DNA from: Spirochaetia bacterium
GTDB taxonomy: Bacteria > Spirochaetota > Spirochaetia > PWKH01
Assembly (NCBI GenBank): GCA_021736505.1
Contig: JAIPFU010000002.1
Coordinates: forward strand, 1 to 52,900
Reading direction: 5' to 3'
DNA length: 52,900 nucleotides
The notes below the pieces were generated by a model, which was not told the DNA's origin, did not search any database, and worked only from the letters and a program-made list of their open reading frames with translations. Position 1 is the first letter of the stretch, and every line of letters starts with the position of its first letter. Positions 14,844 to 23,641 of this stretch are shown here, piece by piece. The position numbers and the translations under genes were made by a program.

Positions 14844-17348
14844 TTAATAATTCTCAAAGATATTTGAAATTTTTCGATACATCTCGTTGTACTGTTTTGT
14901 ATAAGAAGAATCATGAAGCTCGTTAATATAATCAGCCAATTGATCGAGACTGAACAAAGTGACATCAATAGCGGTATGAAAACTTTTTATCGTCTTAAAC
15001 CAATACGTCTGGGTTCCATCTGTCTCCAATGTTATGAATCCAAGCAAATTTTTCCCTTTTTTTAACCGGCATAAATTCAAAAGTTGATATAAATTGTCCG
15101 ACAACAAGTTAATATCATCGGGTATGTGAAAATTTCCCTTCGGGGTGTCATCATATATTCCATTTTCAGTATTGATATACGGCAATATTTTCATGAGGCT
15201 GGGCAGTCGGTCACCTTTATGAATTTCAAAACCATGATAAGTGATAACGCCTTTTATCTGCTTAGTTCCTTTTTTATTTTTCTCATACAGAGGATACACT
15301 TCCCTAAGTGTTTCCAAAGGAAAAAGAACGAGTCTTTTCTTCCCTTTATAATTTCTTATCTTAAAGATCTTATTCCAAATTATAACAGTGTTTGATTCCT
15401 GATCTACTTTCCCGGCAATCTCTTTATCTTTTTCAGTTTTTTTCTTAGCCTTAGGTGAAGTTCCCTGAATAAGATAGGGGTAGAGCTCAGGGTAAATATC
15501 TTTAAGCCACTCTTTTTTAAGCGGAGATACCGACCGGGCAAACATTCTGGAAGTTCGAACTATTTCACCTGAAACAATAAAAGGTGGAGCTTCACGGAAC
15601 ATGACAGAACCTGGATGTATGTATATCTTTTCCGCAGTTAATGTTTTGTATACCCCTCTGCCGCCGGTTTTAACACAGACGAACTGAATAAGTCCCGCTG
15701 AAACTGCACACAAATAATTACGTATTGAACCTCCTGAAGTCATGGGGATCTGCTGTTCAGCAATGATTTCAGAAAGCTGTTCAACAATATTCTCAATTTC
15801 CTGAAGAATTTGGTAATCTAAGTAATATTTCTTGGTATATGCTTCACGGTCATCACTGTCAGATATATTATGAAATTTTCTAAAAAGGGTTAAATACGAC
15901 ACAAAATCGCCGTATTCTGATGCAAAGCTATGATGAGCATGTCTTGCTTCTGTCTCCTCTCCTACAGGAAGAACAAAAGGGGAACGGGTTGATAGAAATG
16001 CAACAGCAATAATTGTTTCATACAGAACATCAGGGTATTTCCTTATGGCTTCAATAATAATTCGCGAATGCCTAGGCAGAAGAGGGAATAAAACCATCAT
16101 CGATCCAATCTCTGTAAGATTATTCTGCGTATCAATGGCATGAAGCATATGAAGAGTTTCCACGGCAGAATTAATTCCGCCCTTAGCCGGGCGTGAAATA
16201 AAATCAAAGGAGCTGAAATCTTTTATGCCCAATTCTGCCATTCTCAGAACAACTTCAGATAAATCAGTTCTCTTGATCTCTTCCAAAGTGTACATCGGCC
16301 GTTGTAGAAAATCTTTTTTATCATATAAGCGGAAACACGTTCCGGGCATAGTTCTTCCAGCTCTACCTTTTCTCTGGTTACACGAAGCTTTTGAAATAGG
16401 GGTTTCCACTAGGGAAGAAGTAAAGGTTTTTTGATTATAATAATTCATCTTTGCTGCACCGGAATCGATAACAAGTGAAATATTATCAATAGTTATACTT
16501 GTTTCAGCAATATTTGTAGAGACAACAATCTTTGTTTTTCCAGGTGGAGTGGGTATAAACACCCTGTCCTGTTCTTCCTTTTTAAGTCTTCCGAATAAAG
16601 GCAAAATAAACATTTTTTTCTTATATCTGCTATTTTCTAGATTCTGGATGGTTTCTTTAATAAGTTTTTCGCCGCTTAGAAAAATAAGAATATCACCAGG
16701 TCTGTGCGACAAAACATGATCTTCAACGACATCCTGAATTAATTCAAGCATGGACTCTTCATTATCTGTTTTAGGAGGTTTGTAGAATGTCTTAACGGGA
16801 TGAATTCTTGCATCTATGTGAATAATTGGACTGCCGCCGAAATAATTGGAGAAGAGCTCTGGATTAATGGTTGCTGAAGAAATAATTACTTTAAACTCAG
16901 GCCGTTCTTCAATAATGTTTTTTAGTAAACCTAAAATAAAATCTATATTTAGACTTCTTTCATGAGCTTCATCCACCATGATTGCACTGTATTCACTTAA
17001 CATAGGGTCAAGTTTCATTTCCTGCAGCAGAATCCCGTCGGTCATGATTTTTATATCAGTTTTTGGGGATGTCATGTCGTAAAATCTCATTTTATAGCCG
17101 ACAATATCTGGAATAAATACATCAAGCTGTTTTGCTATGTAGTCGCAGACTGAAACAGCTGCAATTCTTCTCGGCTGGGTAACTCCGATCTTTCCATTTT
17201 TTCCATAGCCGGAATTATATAAAATAAGAGGAAGCTGTGTCGTCTTACCTGAACCAGTTGGGCTTTCTACTACAATAACCTGATTGTTCTTCAATTCCTC
17301 TATAATTTTGTTTCTTTGCTGATAAACCGGTAATTCATGGGGTTTCAT
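14844..17348 (-). CDS. DEAH-box ATP-dependent RNA helicase (HrpA/HrpB-like)
   Basis: An 834-residue SF2 helicase. It has Walker A TGSGKTTQLP (31-40), QPRRIAA (motif Ia), DEAH (126-129), SAT (158-160) and, further on, TNIAETSITI and QRKGRAGR (motifs V and VI). Next comes the ratchet/HA2 region, and the last 250 residues are unassigned. It is shorter than E. coli HrpA (about 1300). Bacterial relatives act in mRNA processing or ribosome-related remodelling. It starts 4 bases after hisS, so the two are co-transcribed. Confidence 0.93.
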   Translation of the reverse strand: MKPHELPVYQQRNKIIEELKNNQVIVVESPTGSGKTTQLPLILYNSGYGKNGKIGVTQPRRIAAVSVCDYIAKQLDVFIPDIVGYKMRFYDMTSPKTDIKIMTDGILLQEMKLDPMLSEYSAIMVDEAHERSLNIDFILGLLKNIIEERPEFKVIISSATINPELFSNYFGGSPIIHIDARIHPVKTFYKPPKTDNEESMLELIQDVVEDHVLSHRPGDILIFLSGEKLIKETIQNLENSRYKKKMFILPLFGRLKKEEQDRVFIPTPPGKTKIVVSTNIAETSITIDNISLVIDSGAAKMNYYNQKTFTSSLVETPISKASCNQRKGRAGRTMPGTCFRLYDKKDFLQRPMYTLEEIKRTDLSEVVLRMAELGIKDFSSFDFISRPAKGGINSAVETLHMLHAIDTQNNLTEIGSMMVLFPLLPRHSRIIIEAIRKYPDVLYETIIAVAFLSTRSPFVLPVGEETEARHAHHSFASEYGDFVSYLTLFRKFHNISDSDDREAYTKKYYLDYQILQEIENIVEQLSEIIAEQQIPMTSGGSIRNYLCAVSAGLIQFVCVKTGGRGVYKTLTAEKIYIHPGSVMFREAPPFIVSGEIVRTSRMFARSVSPLKKEWLKDIYPELYPYLIQGTSPKAKKKTEKDKEIAGKVDQESNTVIIWNKIFKIRNYKGKKRLVLFPLETLREVYPLYEKNKKGTKQIKGVITYHGFEIHKGDRLPSLMKILPYINTENGIYDDTPKGNFHIPDDINLLSDNLYQLLNLCRLKKGKNLLGFITLETDGTQTYWFKTIKSFHTAIDVTLFSLDQLADYINELHDSSYTKQYNEMYRKISNIFENY

Positions 17349-17352
17349 ATAA

Positions 17353-18654
17353 TTATTCCTGTTTGGAGAGTATTTTGCTTAGTAGCAGTTCAAAATTTTC
17401 ATACGTTTTCTGCTCGCGGCTTTCAATGCACTTTAGTGTGTAGGTTCCATTGGTAATCTCATCTGAACCTAAGAGAAGTACATATGGAATACCCTGTTTT
17501 TCAGCGTATTGTAATTGGCGCTGAAGTTTCTTCTTTTTTAAATATACTTCAGTTTTTATGCCTTCATTGCGGATTTTTTGTGCTAGAAAGTGATATTTGC
17601 CGATATTTTCTTCATCCATGCAGCAAATAAGTACATCAGTAACGCTAGGTTTCTCTTTCTCAGCATGTAATTCATTCATAGCAGCAAGAAGTCTGTCCAA
17701 TCCAATAGAAGCGCCGACCCCGGGCAGTTTTTCCCGTGTATACAGCGATGCTAGATCGTTATACCTTCCTCCAGAGCAAATAGAACCAATTCCGGGGAGA
17801 TCATCAAGAAAATTTTCAAAGACAATACCAGTATAATAATCCAGACCTCTGGTAATTGATGGGTTAAGAACTAGTTTGTTTTCAATCCCGGAGTGTTCTG
17901 CGTAGGTAAAAATCATCCGTAACCTATCTGTAAATTCGTTATTACCGCCGCTTAGCTGCTCAAGTTTTTCCAAAGTTTCCAGATAATCGCCTTTTGCTTC
18001 AATAAAGTCAAGAATATCCTGAACTTGCTGAGGAGTGATGATTTCTTCAAGCAGTTTCTGTACTTCAATGCGGCCGATTTTAGCCATTTTATCTACGATC
18101 CTAAGGATTTCTACAGATTTATTATGTGCGTCGATATTGCGGAGTAAGGTATTGAAGAGGCCTCGATGAGACAAATGGATATGAAAATCAGGAATTCCCA
18201 GTCTCTTCAGTGAGCTGTACATCATAAGAACTATTTCAAAATCAGCAGAAGCATTATCCAGTCCGACAATATCAAAATCACACTGATAAAACTCTCTATA
18301 CCGACCTTTCTGCGTATTTTCACCCCTCCAGACTTTATCAATATGGTAGCGTTTAAAAGGAAGCTGCAGTTCTGCATTATGTTGAGCCATATATCTGGCA
18401 AACGGGACCGTTAAATCAAATCGCATAGAAACATCACGCTTTCCATGATCCTGAAAAGAATAAACTTGCTTATCAGTTTCACCGCCTCCCTTTCCTAAAA
18501 GTACTTGCGTATATTCCAAAACCGGTGTATTTATAGGAACAAAACCGAAGGATTCAAATACCTTTTCTAAATTATGAATGAGAGATTTTCTTTTTATCTC
18601 AAATGCAGGAAGTGCATCTCTGAATCCTTTAAGTATTTGAGGTTTAATAATCAT
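17353..18654 (-). CDS. hisS: Histidyl-tRNA synthetase
   Basis: A class II synthetase of 433 residues that charges tRNA-His. Motif 2 and the histidine-specific segments are clear: YQCDFDIVG, RGLDYYTGIVFE (histidine A motif), SGGRYNDL, and GVGASIGLDRLL (motif 3). A C-terminal anticodon-binding domain covers about residues 335-425. AAGGAG on the minus strand sits 5 bases before ATG 18654. It leads a two-gene operon with the DEAH helicase. Confidence 0.97.
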   Translation of the reverse strand: MIIKPQILKGFRDALPAFEIKRKSLIHNLEKVFESFGFVPINTPVLEYTQVLLGKGGGETDKQVYSFQDHGKRDVSMRFDLTVPFARYMAQHNAELQLPFKRYHIDKVWRGENTQKGRYREFYQCDFDIVGLDNASADFEIVLMMYSSLKRLGIPDFHIHLSHRGLFNTLLRNIDAHNKSVEILRIVDKMAKIGRIEVQKLLEEIITPQQVQDILDFIEAKGDYLETLEKLEQLSGGNNEFTDRLRMIFTYAEHSGIENKLVLNPSITRGLDYYTGIVFENFLDDLPGIGSICSGGRYNDLASLYTREKLPGVGASIGLDRLLAAMNELHAEKEKPSVTDVLICCMDEENIGKYHFLAQKIRNEGIKTEVYLKKKKLQRQLQYAEKQGIPYVLLLGSDEITNGTYTLKCIESREQKTYENFELLLSKILSKQE

Positions 18655-18699
18655 GCAGTCTCCTTGAAATAGGCAATTGATGTTTTACAAAAACCGATA

Positions 18700-18725
18700 G
18701 TAATGTATACTTGTAATGTATACTT
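18700..18725 (+). repeat. 13-bp perfect tandem duplication between hisS and pcnB
   Basis: GTAATGTATACTT occurs twice head-to-tail without mismatch (18700-18712, 18713-18725). It lies in the divergent promoter region, just downstream of the proposed hisS -10 box. Each copy holds the palindrome GTATAC. Confidence 0.9.
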
Positions 18726-18731
18726 ATTATT

Positions 18732-18760
18732 ATAGTAAACGAATTAAGATTTATCATCAA
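18732..18760 (-). promoter_or_regulatory. Candidate promoter of hisS
   Basis: On the minus strand, TTGATG (18755-18760), a 17-base spacer and TACTAT (18732-18737). It is a moderate match to sigma-70 boxes. The 13-bp duplication follows at once and would lie at the start of the transcript. Confidence 0.4.
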
Positions 18761-18777
18761 GAAAGAAGAAAGAATAT

Positions 18778-20031
18778 ATGCTCATAAGATACACCACAGA
18801 TTCATCGGGTAAAAGAAAACCCATAGCGAAGATTTATACAGCAGAAGAACACAATATTGATCATAAACATATTGATGACAATGCAAAACGAATAATTGAA
18901 CGTCTAAAAAATGCTGGTTTTGAGGCATACATTGTCGGTGGAGCTGTACGTGACCTCCTCCTTCAGAAGCATCCTAAAGATTTTGACATAGCGACATCTG
19001 CCTCACCAAATCAAATAAAAAAACTTTTCTGGAATTCCAGAATAATCGGCAAGCGTTTTAAAATTGTACATATACATTTTTCAAATACCATCTATGAAGT
19101 TACAACATTTCGTTCGAAAAATACACAAGGACAGAATAAAAAAAATAATGTTTACGGTACGCTTCATGAAGATGCATTCCGTCGAGACTTTTCAGTGAAT
19201 GCTTTGTATTATTGTCCTATAGAGAATCAAGTTTTAGATTTTGTTGAAGCCATGAAAGACTTCAAGGCAAAGAAAATAAGATCAGTTATTCCCCTGAATA
19301 TTACATTTGTTGAAGATCCTGTACGTATGATTCGAGGAGTAAAATATTCTGTTACGACAGAATTTTCTTTGGGGTTTAAACTGAAACGTGCAATCAAGAG
19401 TAATTCATTTGAACTAAAGCGCTGTTCTGCTTCCCGTATGACAGAGGAAGTATTGAAAATACTCCATTCGGGGTATTCTAAACCGATAATTGAGCGCTTA
19501 ATAGCCCTTGGCTTGTTTAAATATATGCTTCCTGTGATTGATGATATTCTAAAAAGCGGTAAAAACAAACCCTTATTAGATTCTTTTTATACATCCCTAT
19601 CAGCCTTGGATGAACGATTGGATAGAAACAGTTCAAACGCAAAAGGTAATATGATTTCTGCGGCAGCAGAGTCATTTCTTCTTATTCCAGATGAATATGA
19701 AAGTACTTACGAACTTTTCCGGGATGTTTTTAAGCAGATTAAGAAACTGATTTATCCCATTACCCCGCCCAATATTGACGTTGAGAAGGCTGTTGCCGAC
19801 ATTTTCAAGCAGGAACAAATTCGGGTACCAAAACATGCCTTAAAAAAAGGGAAAAAGAAGGTACAGAAAACGCATACAAAAAAAGAAGAAAACGCAAACA
19901 TACACAGAAATACTCGTTCAAAAAGAGGGCGAAAGAAAACACAGAATCCAGCCAAGAATCCAGCTCAGAATCCAACCAAGAACCCAGCCAATAAACCAGA
20001 TATAAATCAAGGTCAGAATCAGAATGTATAA
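18778..20031 (+). CDS. pcnB: Poly(A) polymerase I-type nucleotidyltransferase
   Basis: A class II nucleotidyltransferase of 417 residues: GGAVRDLLL (54-62), catalytic DFD (68-70), FWNSRIIGKRFKIVHI (84-99, typical of PcnB), RRDFSVNALYY (135-145) and FVEDPVRMIRG (177-187). It lacks an HD domain. These features point to mRNA polyadenylation, marking RNA for decay, rather than CCA addition. The tail after about residue 355 is basic and repetitive, with four 12-base units reading NPAK, NPAQ, NPTK, NPAN. No Shine-Dalgarno is clear at ATG 18778. Confidence 0.85.
   Translation: MLIRYTTDSSGKRKPIAKIYTAEEHNIDHKHIDDNAKRIIERLKNAGFEAYIVGGAVRDLLLQKHPKDFDIATSASPNQIKKLFWNSRIIGKRFKIVHIHFSNTIYEVTTFRSKNTQGQNKKNNVYGTLHEDAFRRDFSVNALYYCPIENQVLDFVEAMKDFKAKKIRSVIPLNITFVEDPVRMIRGVKYSVTTEFSLGFKLKRAIKSNSFELKRCSASRMTEEVLKILHSGYSKPIIERLIALGLFKYMLPVIDDILKSGKNKPLLDSFYTSLSALDERLDRNSSNAKGNMISAAAESFLLIPDEYESTYELFRDVFKQIKKLIYPITPPNIDVEKAVADIFKQEQIRVPKHALKKGKKKVQKTHTKKEENANIHRNTRSKRGRKKTQNPAKNPAQNPTKNPANKPDINQGQNQNV
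19945..19992 (+). repeat. 12-bp in-frame tandem repeat in the pcnB tail
   Basis: Four 12-base units with consensus AATCCAGCCAAG encode the tetrapeptides NPAK, NPAQ, NPTK, NPAN near the C-terminus of the poly(A) polymerase. A degenerate KPDI follows. It is probably a recent in-frame expansion. Confidence 0.85.
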
Positions 20032-20037
20032 TTCATC

Positions 20038-20063
20038 ATCCACTAGGTTGATCCACTAGGTTG
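20038..20063 (+). repeat. 13-bp perfect tandem duplication after pcnB
   Basis: ATCCACTAGGTTG occurs twice head-to-tail (20038-20050, 20051-20063), seven bases after the pcnB stop, in the gap before the convergent P-loop/Asp23 gene. Confidence 0.9.
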
Positions 20064-20090
20064 ATCAGCCCAAAAGCTTGGAAAAAAAAC

Positions 20091-20966
20091 TTACATCCAG
20101 TCATCCACCTCAATATTAACTTTATATACAATAACTCCTCCATAACGCTCCAAGCTGTCAGCTATATATTTCTGCAGTTCCTGCAGTATTCCAGATATTT
20201 GACTTTTTAATGGAACTTTCAATTTTACAGTTAACGTATATCCTTCGGAATCATTTTTGACCAGAACCTTTTTTACTTTCAGTGTATCATCAAATTCATC
20301 TAAGCAGTGAACAACCATTTGTGCTAAAGCTGCTTCAGAGATGGTGATTTTACCTCTTTTACCAAATTCAGGTCGGACAATTGTTTTTTCAAAGACTTTT
20401 TTCTTCCAGGGAATTGGGAGTTTTTTCTTAAAGAAAATCCTCATTGAATCATATACTATCTGAGGATAATTCCTTGTTATTTCAATGGTTGGAACTGGAA
20501 TAACATGTTTCCCCTCTGTATTGCGTATCTGCATAGCTGTTTCAATCTCTTCTTTACTGGCAAATTCTTCTATTTTAAAAATTTTCTCAGGATCAGGAAG
20601 TTTCAGCCTGTGCGCAATTTTCCGTACCATTCTGTCAGAAGTACCTAAGAGAAGTATTTTTTTAAAATGTTCCTTTTGAAGAATCTGGATTACTTCTTCT
20701 CTCTGCTGCTCATCATCAAATAGAGCTGTCTTTATAGCAGTAAGAAATACTTTTTCACGTTTTGCAGATTTTCCCGCAATAATTTTGTCTCCCTTAATGA
20801 GGAGACCGTCATCTATAATGAATTCAATGCCGTATTTTTCAGCAACGAGTTTTGATCTGAAACTTTTACCGGAACCGCTTCTGCCTACAAGACCGAAAAC
20901 CTTCTTTCCTTTAAGCTTCCACACGAATTGTCTAAAAGAAATATTCATATGTAATAGAATATACAT
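20091..20966 (-). CDS. P-loop NTPase fused to an Asp23-like domain
   Basis: A 291-residue protein with two parts. Residues about 20-185 are a P-loop domain with Walker A GRSGSGKS (28-35). Residues about 195-291 follow the Asp23/DUF322 pattern: GKITISEAALAQMV, alternating strands, then ILQELQKYIADSLERYGG and VYKVNIEV. Asp23 proteins in Firmicutes are envelope-associated small proteins; a fusion to an NTPase is not something I know well. Either ATG 20966 or the ATG six codons later could be the start; neither has a clear Shine-Dalgarno. It is divergent from the rnf operon. Function unknown. Confidence 0.75.
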   Translation of the reverse strand: MYILLHMNISFRQFVWKLKGKKVFGLVGRSGSGKSFRSKLVAEKYGIEFIIDDGLLIKGDKIIAGKSAKREKVFLTAIKTALFDDEQQREEVIQILQKEHFKKILLLGTSDRMVRKIAHRLKLPDPEKIFKIEEFASKEEIETAMQIRNTEGKHVIPVPTIEITRNYPQIVYDSMRIFFKKKLPIPWKKKVFEKTIVRPEFGKRGKITISEAALAQMVVHCLDEFDDTLKVKKVLVKNDSEGYTLTVKLKVPLKSQISGILQELQKYIADSLERYGGVIVYKVNIEVDDWM

Positions 20967-21030
20967 TCTTTTGTGTTTAGAAAATACTTTTTATTACGAG
21001 ATTCTATTATTTAAAAACGCTTTAAAAAAA

Positions 21031-21095
21031 CACTGATCAAAAACACTGATCAAAGACACTGATCAAAGACATTGATTAAGAACACTGATTAAGAA
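21031..21095 (+). repeat. Five 13-bp iterons upstream of the rnf promoter
   Basis: Five adjacent 13-base units start at 21031, 21044, 21057, 21070 and 21083. Units 2 and 3 are identical (CACTGATCAAAGA), unit 1 differs at one base, and units 4 and 5 drift to CATTGATTAAGAA and CACTGATTAAGAA. The first three contain the palindrome TGATCA. The array ends 53 bases before the -35 box of the rnf promoter. It may be a binding array or a slippage-generated minisatellite. Confidence 0.9.
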
Positions 21096-21129
21096 AGCTT
21101 ACAGGCTGTAAATCAATTTTATTCTAGAA

Positions 21130-21168
21130 ACTCCTTTATATTACATAGTTTACAGAGATTGAAGGAGT
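21130..21168 (+). promoter_or_regulatory. Inverted repeat spanning the rnf -35 box
   Basis: ACTCCTT (21130-21136) and AAGGAGT (21162-21168) are perfect inverted copies 25 bases apart, with the rnf -35 box (21149-21154) between them. The spacing suggests an operator. The right arm also resembles a Shine-Dalgarno, but it lies upstream of the predicted transcript start. Confidence 0.4.
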
Positions 21169-21177
21169 GTTTATAAT
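21149..21177 (+). promoter_or_regulatory. Promoter of the rnf operon
   Basis: TTTACA (21149-21154), a 17-base spacer and a perfect TATAAT (21172-21177). The transcript should start near 21184, about 40 bases before rnfC. This is one of the best sigma-70 matches in the window. Confidence 0.7.
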
Positions 21178-21224
21178 AAGCAGGTATGTATTAACCTACG
21201 AGCGAAGGAGAAATATAAAAATTC

Positions 21225-22547
21225 ATGTTAAAAGCACGCACTTTCAAAAAGGGAGGAGTGCATCCCTCAGATAAAAAGGAGTTAACGGAAAAAAGTGTAA
21301 TCACAGATTTCCCGCTCTCTGATACCCTGTGCATTCCGTTCTCACAACATTTAGGAGCGCCTGCAAATCCTATAGTCTCAAAAGGAGACACCCTATATCC
21401 CGGACAGAAAATAGGTGAGGCCAGCAGTTTTATCTCAGCCCACATACATACCCCTGCGGGAGGTGAAGTTAAAGAGATTAAAGATATTTTTCTCCCCAAC
21501 GGTTTAAAAGTAAAATCCGCTGTTCTGAAAGTTGATAAAGAACAGAAGTTTTCCAAAAAGGAAATAGGGGAAAAAGATATTGAAAATTCAGATCCTTCTG
21601 ATTTGATTGAAAAAGTTAAAGAAGCAGGGATAGTCGGAATGGGAGGAGCAACTTTTCCCGCCCATGTTAAATTCAAAATTCCAAAAGGGAAAAGTGCTGA
21701 ATATTTAATTATTAACGGAGTTGAGTGTGAGCCATATTTAAATTCTGATAACAGACTGATGCTTGAGAAGACAGAGGAGCTGCTTAAAGGCGTACGGTAT
21801 ATCAGAAAAATGACTGGAGCTCAAAAGGTTATAATTGGCATAGAAAAAAATAAACCTGAGTCAATACAGAAAATTTCTGAAGAAATAGAAAAAAAATCTT
21901 ATGATATATCCGTGCAGCCGCTGAAAGTCCGATACCCGCAAGGCGATGAGAAACAGCTCATAAAAGCGGCAGTGGGAAGAGAAGTTCCCTCAGGAGGACT
22001 GCCTATAGATATAGGAGCTGTTGTGGTAAATGTGGGAACAACTTTTGCTGTATATGAAGCTTTGAGTTTAGGAAAACCGTTATTTGAACGTATAGTAACT
22101 GTATCCGGGGAAGCTATTCAGAATCCTGGAAACTATAAAGTAACAGTAGGAACTACTTTTAAAGAGCTCATTGATGCATGCGGAGGCTTTTCAAAGAAGC
22201 CTGAAAAAATTGTTGCCGGAGGACCAATGATGGGTTTTGCGGTTTATGATTTGGAAACACCGGTAATAAAAGGTACTTCAGGTATACTGGCTTTGACAAA
22301 AGAGCAAATTTCCTCTTCAGTTCAGACCGCCTGTATTTCCTGCGGACGCTGTGTCAGAGGATGTCCCATGGGATTGAATCCTTCAAAACTGTTTAAAGTG
22401 ATTGATTCCGGAGACTACGAAGAAGCTAAGGCTATGCATCTTTTGGACTGTAAAGAGTGCGGTTGTTGTTCTTACAGCTGTCCAGCAAAAATACCCCTGG
22501 TCCAAGGGATGAGATTAGGAAAAAGAATGTTGAGGAAGATGCAGTAA
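21225..22547 (+). CDS. rnfC: Rnf complex subunit RnfC (NADH-binding, Fe-S)
   Basis: RnfC is the peripheral subunit of the membrane Rnf complex. It passes electrons between NADH and ferredoxin while ions are pumped. The 440-residue protein has the N-terminal GGVHP (10-14), the nucleotide/flavin-fold GIVGMGGATFPAHVK, the NGVECEPYL motif, a SLBB-like middle, and two C-terminal 4Fe-4S sets: CISCGRCVRGCP and CKECGCCSYSCP. AAGGAG lies about 14 bases before ATG 21225, a long spacing. First gene of rnfCDGEAB. Confidence 0.96.
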   Translation: MLKARTFKKGGVHPSDKKELTEKSVITDFPLSDTLCIPFSQHLGAPANPIVSKGDTLYPGQKIGEASSFISAHIHTPAGGEVKEIKDIFLPNGLKVKSAVLKVDKEQKFSKKEIGEKDIENSDPSDLIEKVKEAGIVGMGGATFPAHVKFKIPKGKSAEYLIINGVECEPYLNSDNRLMLEKTEELLKGVRYIRKMTGAQKVIIGIEKNKPESIQKISEEIEKKSYDISVQPLKVRYPQGDEKQLIKAAVGREVPSGGLPIDIGAVVVNVGTTFAVYEALSLGKPLFERIVTVSGEAIQNPGNYKVTVGTTFKELIDACGGFSKKPEKIVAGGPMMGFAVYDLETPVIKGTSGILALTKEQISSSVQTACISCGRCVRGCPMGLNPSKLFKVIDSGDYEEAKAMHLLDCKECGCCSYSCPAKIPLVQGMRLGKRMLRKMQ

Positions 22548-23641
22548 TGAGTGACAAAGAAATGTTTATCGTAGAGAGTTCTCCCCAGATTCGAGATAAA
22601 GACACAACAAAAAGTATAATGTGGACTGTAAGCTTAGCCTTACTTCCCGCAGGTGTATGGGGAGTATATATTTTCGGATTGAGGGCATTGCTGGTGGTTC
22701 TGCTTTCAATAGTATCAGCCATGGTTTTTGAGTATGGTATTGCGCGTCTGTTTCAGAAAAATACCTTGAATGATGGAAGTGCTTTTCTTACAGGACTTCT
22801 CCTTGGCTACAATATGCCTCCAAATGTCCCATTATATATTCCAATATTTGCATCGGCAGTGGCTATTGCAATCATTAAGTGGACCTTCGGCGGCTTAGGC
22901 GGAAACTGGATGAATCCGGCCCTGGGAGGTCGAGTATTTGTCTTTTTTTCCTGGACAAGCGGGATGAGCGCCTGGAAAATGCCGTCTGTACTGAATTATA
23001 CCGATGGAATGTCCTCTGCTACGCCACTTACAGCTGTTAAAACAGGTTTGATGGATTTCAGCGGCAATGTATCCGGCCCTGCTTCATTTCTCCAAGGGCA
23101 AAATTATCTAGTCAGTGATTTTGGAAACAGTTTAAGTCTATGGTTTCAAAACAATTTAGGACTTAACGTATCACCAGTTAATATAGATTTATTCTTCGGC
23201 AATATACCTGGCTGTATTGGAGAAGTTTCTGCACTTCTGCTTTTACTAGGTGCTGCATATCTAATGTATAAAAAAATTATTTCCTGGCATATACCAGCCG
23301 CATATTTTGGTTCCTTTATAATTCTTGTTTGGATTTTCGGCGGTTTACGCTTCAACAATGGTTTTTTTACAGGAAATATATGGTTCCATCTATTCAGTGG
23401 CGGAATGATGATTGGAGTGCTTTTTATGGCAACTGATATGGTAACATCACCCCTAACTGAAAAGGGAATGCTTATCTATGGAGTAGGAGCCGGACTTTTA
23501 ACATTCATCATACGCTTTTATGGATCATTACCAGAAGGTGTATCCCTGGCCATCATTTTGATGAATATTTTTGTACCTATGATTAACAGATATACACAAC
23601 CGAAAGTCTTCGGGCTTTCTCCCAAAGGGGGAAAAGCATGA
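22547..23641 (+). CDS. rnfD: Rnf complex subunit RnfD (membrane flavoprotein)
   Basis: An integral membrane subunit of 364 residues that carries covalently bound FMN. The attachment motif SSATPLT is present, with Thr159 as the likely flavinylated residue. Several hydrophobic helices flank it, and NPALGGR is conserved in the RnfD/NqrB family. ATG 22547 overlaps the rnfC TAA by one base (TAATG), with GAGG upstream. A longer reading to 22457 would lie inside rnfC and is rejected. It ends with a 4-base overlap to rnfG. Confidence 0.96.
   Translation: MSDKEMFIVESSPQIRDKDTTKSIMWTVSLALLPAGVWGVYIFGLRALLVVLLSIVSAMVFEYGIARLFQKNTLNDGSAFLTGLLLGYNMPPNVPLYIPIFASAVAIAIIKWTFGGLGGNWMNPALGGRVFVFFSWTSGMSAWKMPSVLNYTDGMSSATPLTAVKTGLMDFSGNVSGPASFLQGQNYLVSDFGNSLSLWFQNNLGLNVSPVNIDLFFGNIPGCIGEVSALLLLLGAAYLMYKKIISWHIPAAYFGSFIILVWIFGGLRFNNGFFTGNIWFHLFSGGMMIGVLFMATDMVTSPLTEKGMLIYGVGAGLLTFIIRFYGSLPEGVSLAIILMNIFVPMINRYTQPKVFGLSPKGGKA

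Noticed and set aside
21031..21095. A CRISPR array
   Set aside because: The 13-bp units are contiguous with no spacers, far too short for CRISPR repeats, and no cas genes are near.
21031..21095. A plasmid- or chromosome-type replication origin based on iterons
   Set aside because: No dnaA, repA, DnaA boxes or partition genes are nearby; the array sits in a clear promoter region.
22457..22547. A longer RnfD starting at 22457
   Set aside because: This segment lies within rnfC in another frame and is not RnfD-like; ATG 22547 with the TAATG junction fits.
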